A stretch of DNA of 22,229 bases from the IMG/VR virus record IMGVR_UViG_3300025896_000203, positions 1-22,229 of that record, one strand, 5' to 3'. This document shows positions 20,523-22,229 of the stretch, piece by piece. The DNA is from a virus. The translations under genes and the position numbers were made by a program. The notes under the pieces are model-generated. The model was given only the letters and a program-made list of their open reading frames with translations. It made no database searches and was not told where the DNA came from. Each line of letters opens with the position of its first letter. The stretch's first letter is position 1.

Positions 20523-20573
20523 GTGGAAACTCCATCAAAGGGAAAGCCGCGCATCACTGCGGGGAAGTGGTTA
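20447..20573. repeat. 127-bp direct repeat, copy 2 (before groES)
   Basis: Partner of 19988-20114 at an offset of 459 bp. It begins on the minus strand with the stop codon of the 20571-21116 gene and ends 25 codons into the truncated gene copy. Recombination between the copies would remove exactly 459 bp, including groES, and leave both neighbours intact. Confidence 0.95.
20547..20562 (-). repeat. Intergenic hairpin element, copy B
   Basis: Same 16-nt sequence as copies A and C, here in the leader of the truncated ORF that precedes groES. It is part of the duplicated 127 bp. Confidence 0.65.
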
Positions 20574-21116
20574 AGCCGCGAGTAGCAGCAATTCGATGTC
20601 GTCTTCGTCATCGGCTTGCGCCTGCTGTTCAGCTAGGGCGCGGAGGTAGCCAGCAATGGCCAGCGCGATATCGTGTTGCGATATTCCGCTTTCGGGCGGG
20701 ACGAGTATTTCGGTGGGCAGCACATCTGCCGCCGTTGCGTTAGTCCATTGCGCCCAGAACGGGGTTTCCGAAACCGCATCCGCGATGACGGCTTTCGTGA
20801 TCCGGCGCGCCACCAATTCAGGGGCTGGCTCGTCAACCTCGGTCGCGAGATGTTTCAGATAGACCAGCGGCTTGCTGGCCTTGAGATATGTCCTTAGCCG
20901 TTCAGCCGACTTGGCCTTGCGGGCCTTCCGGGCCTTGCCCGAACTTGGGAACCCGTCGCCGCCTCTGTCGCTTTGCCGCGCATCCGCAAGGCCCGACAAC
21001 GCGCCCGAACCAGACAGGCTTGCCGACATTGCGCCGGGGTCTTGTTCCCCGCCTTGGAAATAGCCGGGCGGGAAATACCCTGGGGGGTAAAATTTATCCG
21101 CAAAGCTATCGGCCAT
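20571..21116 (-). CDS. Virion-associated protein with PPGYF repeats
   Basis: The 181-aa protein starts with a tandem FYPPGYFPPGYFQGG (residues 9-23), then SASLSGSGALSG (31-42), a Lys/Arg-rich linker (SSGKARKARKAKSAERLR) and a helical acidic C-terminal domain ending EDDIELLLLAA. The LSGSG motif is shared with the adjacent 261-aa protein, suggesting a common assembly or derivation. It overlaps that gene by 1 bp (TGATG). The role is probably structural (tail or appendage); no family is recognised. Confidence 0.55.
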   Translation of the reverse strand: MADSFADKFYPPGYFPPGYFQGGEQDPGAMSASLSGSGALSGLADARQSDRGGDGFPSSGKARKARKAKSAERLRTYLKASKPLVYLKHLATEVDEPAPELVARRITKAVIADAVSETPFWAQWTNATAADVLPTEILVPPESGISQHDIALAIAGYLRALAEQQAQADDEDDIELLLLAA

Positions 21117-21901
21117 CAGTCAAGGTCCAGAGTGATCGCCGTCCTGTTGCCGTTGCTATCCACGGTTGCGATAATGCGGTCCGTGTCGTCAGCCATTGAG
21201 TTTCTGAACGTGATCGTAGTGGTTTCCGCACCGGACACCTTGCCCGCCGTGGCCGCTGCGATCACTCGGAGCGCCTGCCGCATGGTCAGCCCCACCTCAA
21301 CGCCGTCTGTGGCATCGAGAATGGCCGCTGCGATATTAGCCGAGGTCAGCAGATCGCCCGTGACCGTGATTGCTGCCGCCAGCGTGCCAAGTGCTGTGGC
21401 GGTTGCCGTTGCCGTCCCAGACCCCGACAGGGCCGCTGTGTGATGCCCTATGGCCGTCACCAGCCCGGATAGATCGCCTTCACCCGCAAGTGACGCCGCA
21501 AGGTTCAAAAACGCCTGTAGCGTGGCGCTAGAGATAGTCCCCGACCCGCTCAACGAAGCGGCCATCGAGATGATGAGCGCGCCAACGCCGGTTAGCGAAC
21601 CCGCACCCGCAAGGCTGGCCTCGCCGTTGACGCCGCCCGCCATTGAAATGCTTGCGTCACCCGACCCGACGATATTGTTTCGTGCCGACAGTGCACCCGC
21701 CTTGATCGGCAGAACCCACGAATACGGAGGCCGATACCCATCCGGGACGCCAGACTTAGGCTCCCATTCCGAGCCGGTGAACGCCCCGCGCGCTTGGCTA
21801 GAGCCGTTAAAGTCCGAGCGGTTGTTTCCCAGCCCAATCGCCCCTCCGCCAATCCGGCGTCCGGGGTCTTTGGCTAGGACCGAATAATTCCCGATCAGCA
21901 T
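21116..21901 (-). CDS. Phage structural (tail or appendage) protein with SLSGSG-type repeats
   Basis: This 261-aa protein has an N-terminal region with FNGSSQARGAFTGSEWEPKS, a middle made of degenerate hydrophobic/Gly repeats (SLAGAGSLTGVG, SLSGSGTISS, SLAGEGDLSG, ALSGSGTATA) and a C-terminal module (LRVIAAATAGKVSGAETTTI, then DRIIATVDSNGNRTAITLDLD) of a kind recurrent in phage tail proteins. The repeats probably form a membrane-like or beta-helical stalk; this is inference. The ATG at 21901 is 3 bp after the upstream stop. Confidence 0.6.
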   Translation of the reverse strand: MLIGNYSVLAKDPGRRIGGGAIGLGNNRSDFNGSSQARGAFTGSEWEPKSGVPDGYRPPYSWVLPIKAGALSARNNIVGSGDASISMAGGVNGEASLAGAGSLTGVGALIISMAASLSGSGTISSATLQAFLNLAASLAGEGDLSGLVTAIGHHTAALSGSGTATATATALGTLAAAITVTGDLLTSANIAAAILDATDGVEVGLTMRQALRVIAAATAGKVSGAETTTITFRNSMADDTDRIIATVDSNGNRTAITLDLD

Positions 21902-21904
21902 GGG

Positions 21905-22229
21905 TCAGCCCCACGCGAAATCCAGATGGCCGAAGAAGCTTGACGCAACCGGGGTGGCAGCGCCAGCATACATCAGCCACACAAGGCACGCACCGTCATA
22001 AACCCTTGGCAAGGACGGCAACTGGTTGAGCAGGTCACGCTCCGCCGCTACGCCAATTGTCGTCATAGGCAGCGTCAGAAGCGGGCGGCACAGCACGAGG
22101 TTCGTCGTCCCTGAGGTGTGCGTGACGTTGTAGCTGAATTGCTCAACAGTTCGGATGCCGCCATCACCAGCCGCAAGCGGAATGAACGGGCCGAACTTGC
22201 CCGCCGCAACGCCGGAATATTCGATGCTC
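21905..22229 (-). CDS. Phage tail or appendage protein, 5'-truncated by window edge
   Basis: The frame is open from the window's right end to TGA at 21907-21905, giving at least 108 residues; the internal ATG at 22096 is unlikely to be the start. The visible part includes GKFGPFIPLAAGDGGIRTV, a beta-rich FSYNVTHTSGTTNLVL and PSLPRVYDGACLVWLMYAG, and ends FFGHLDFAWG. It is the first of three consecutive structural genes upstream of groES. It resembles uncharacterised podovirus upper-tail or appendage proteins in style and position. Confidence 0.6.
   Translation of the reverse strand, partial: SIEYSGVAAGKFGPFIPLAAGDGGIRTVEQFSYNVTHTSGTTNLVLCRPLLTLPMTTIGVAAERDLLNQLPSLPRVYDGACLVWLMYAGAATPVASSFFGHLDFAWG

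Noticed and set aside
20406-20573. Second repeat copy as an additional intact structural gene
   Set aside because: Only the first 25 codons of the gene are present; the frame then enters unrelated sequence and stops after 38 codons.

Overview
The window is part of a double-stranded DNA phage genome. It is GC-rich and densely packed, mostly with 1-4 bp start/stop overlaps (ATGA, GTGA, TGATG). No integrase, repressor or host gene is visible, so it may be a free phage or the inside of a prophage. The proteins (SU10/DUF5309-type major capsid protein, SU10-type adaptor, a 484-aa protein resembling P22 gp10, three ejection-type proteins, no tape measure or tail sheath) point to a short-tailed podovirus. 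GC content and protein flavour suggest an alphaproteobacterial host, possibly a sphingomonad or Caulobacter-like bacterium; this is inference.

Layout. Positions 1-1363 hold small + strand genes chained by overlapping starts and stops, including a 24-aa membrane peptide at 1059-1133. They converge, with 2 bp between stop codons, on a long minus-strand late block. Read in its transcription direction (right to left), that block contains: appendage or tail proteins (partial 21905-22229, 21116-21901, 20571-21116); a GroES-like co-chaperonin (20112-20405) between two copies of a 127-bp direct repeat; more appendage proteins (19614-20063, a lectin-like 18728-19612, 17961-18731); a small protein (17649-17915); scaffold (16557-17576); major capsid protein (15544-16545); a putative decoration protein (15106-15531) with an intrinsic terminator; two small head proteins; adaptor (13639-14253); gp10-like protein (12188-13642); two small proteins; three ejection-type proteins (10793-11422, 9760-10761, 8089-9759); a SleB-like virion hydrolase (5356-7506); two fibre-like proteins; a GH19-type endolysin (3320-4024); small membrane proteins (2987-3208, 2721-2987); and a last cassette of one soluble and two membrane proteins (1366-2535).

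Two + strand genes (7533-8165: a secreted four-cysteine protein and a two-TM membrane protein) sit head-on inside the late block like a moron. A truncated HNH endonuclease start lies on the + strand at 3226-3342.

The main unexplained structures are: (1) groES as a 459-bp insertion flanked by a near-perfect 127-bp repeat, with a 38-codon remnant of the downstream gene ending exactly at the groES start; (2) a four-copy intergenic hairpin with a GTGA loop in the head and appendage part of the late block; (3) a 17-bp perfect inverted repeat at 1734-1789 that would sequester a Shine-Dalgarno sequence and contains the start of a possible overlapping small ORF; (4) a cloverleaf-like structured element at 2623-2721 on the + strand, preceded by a TTGAAA-17-TACTAA promoter-like sequence placed to start transcription at its first stem. 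All calls come from reading the sequence; no searches or folding programs were run.
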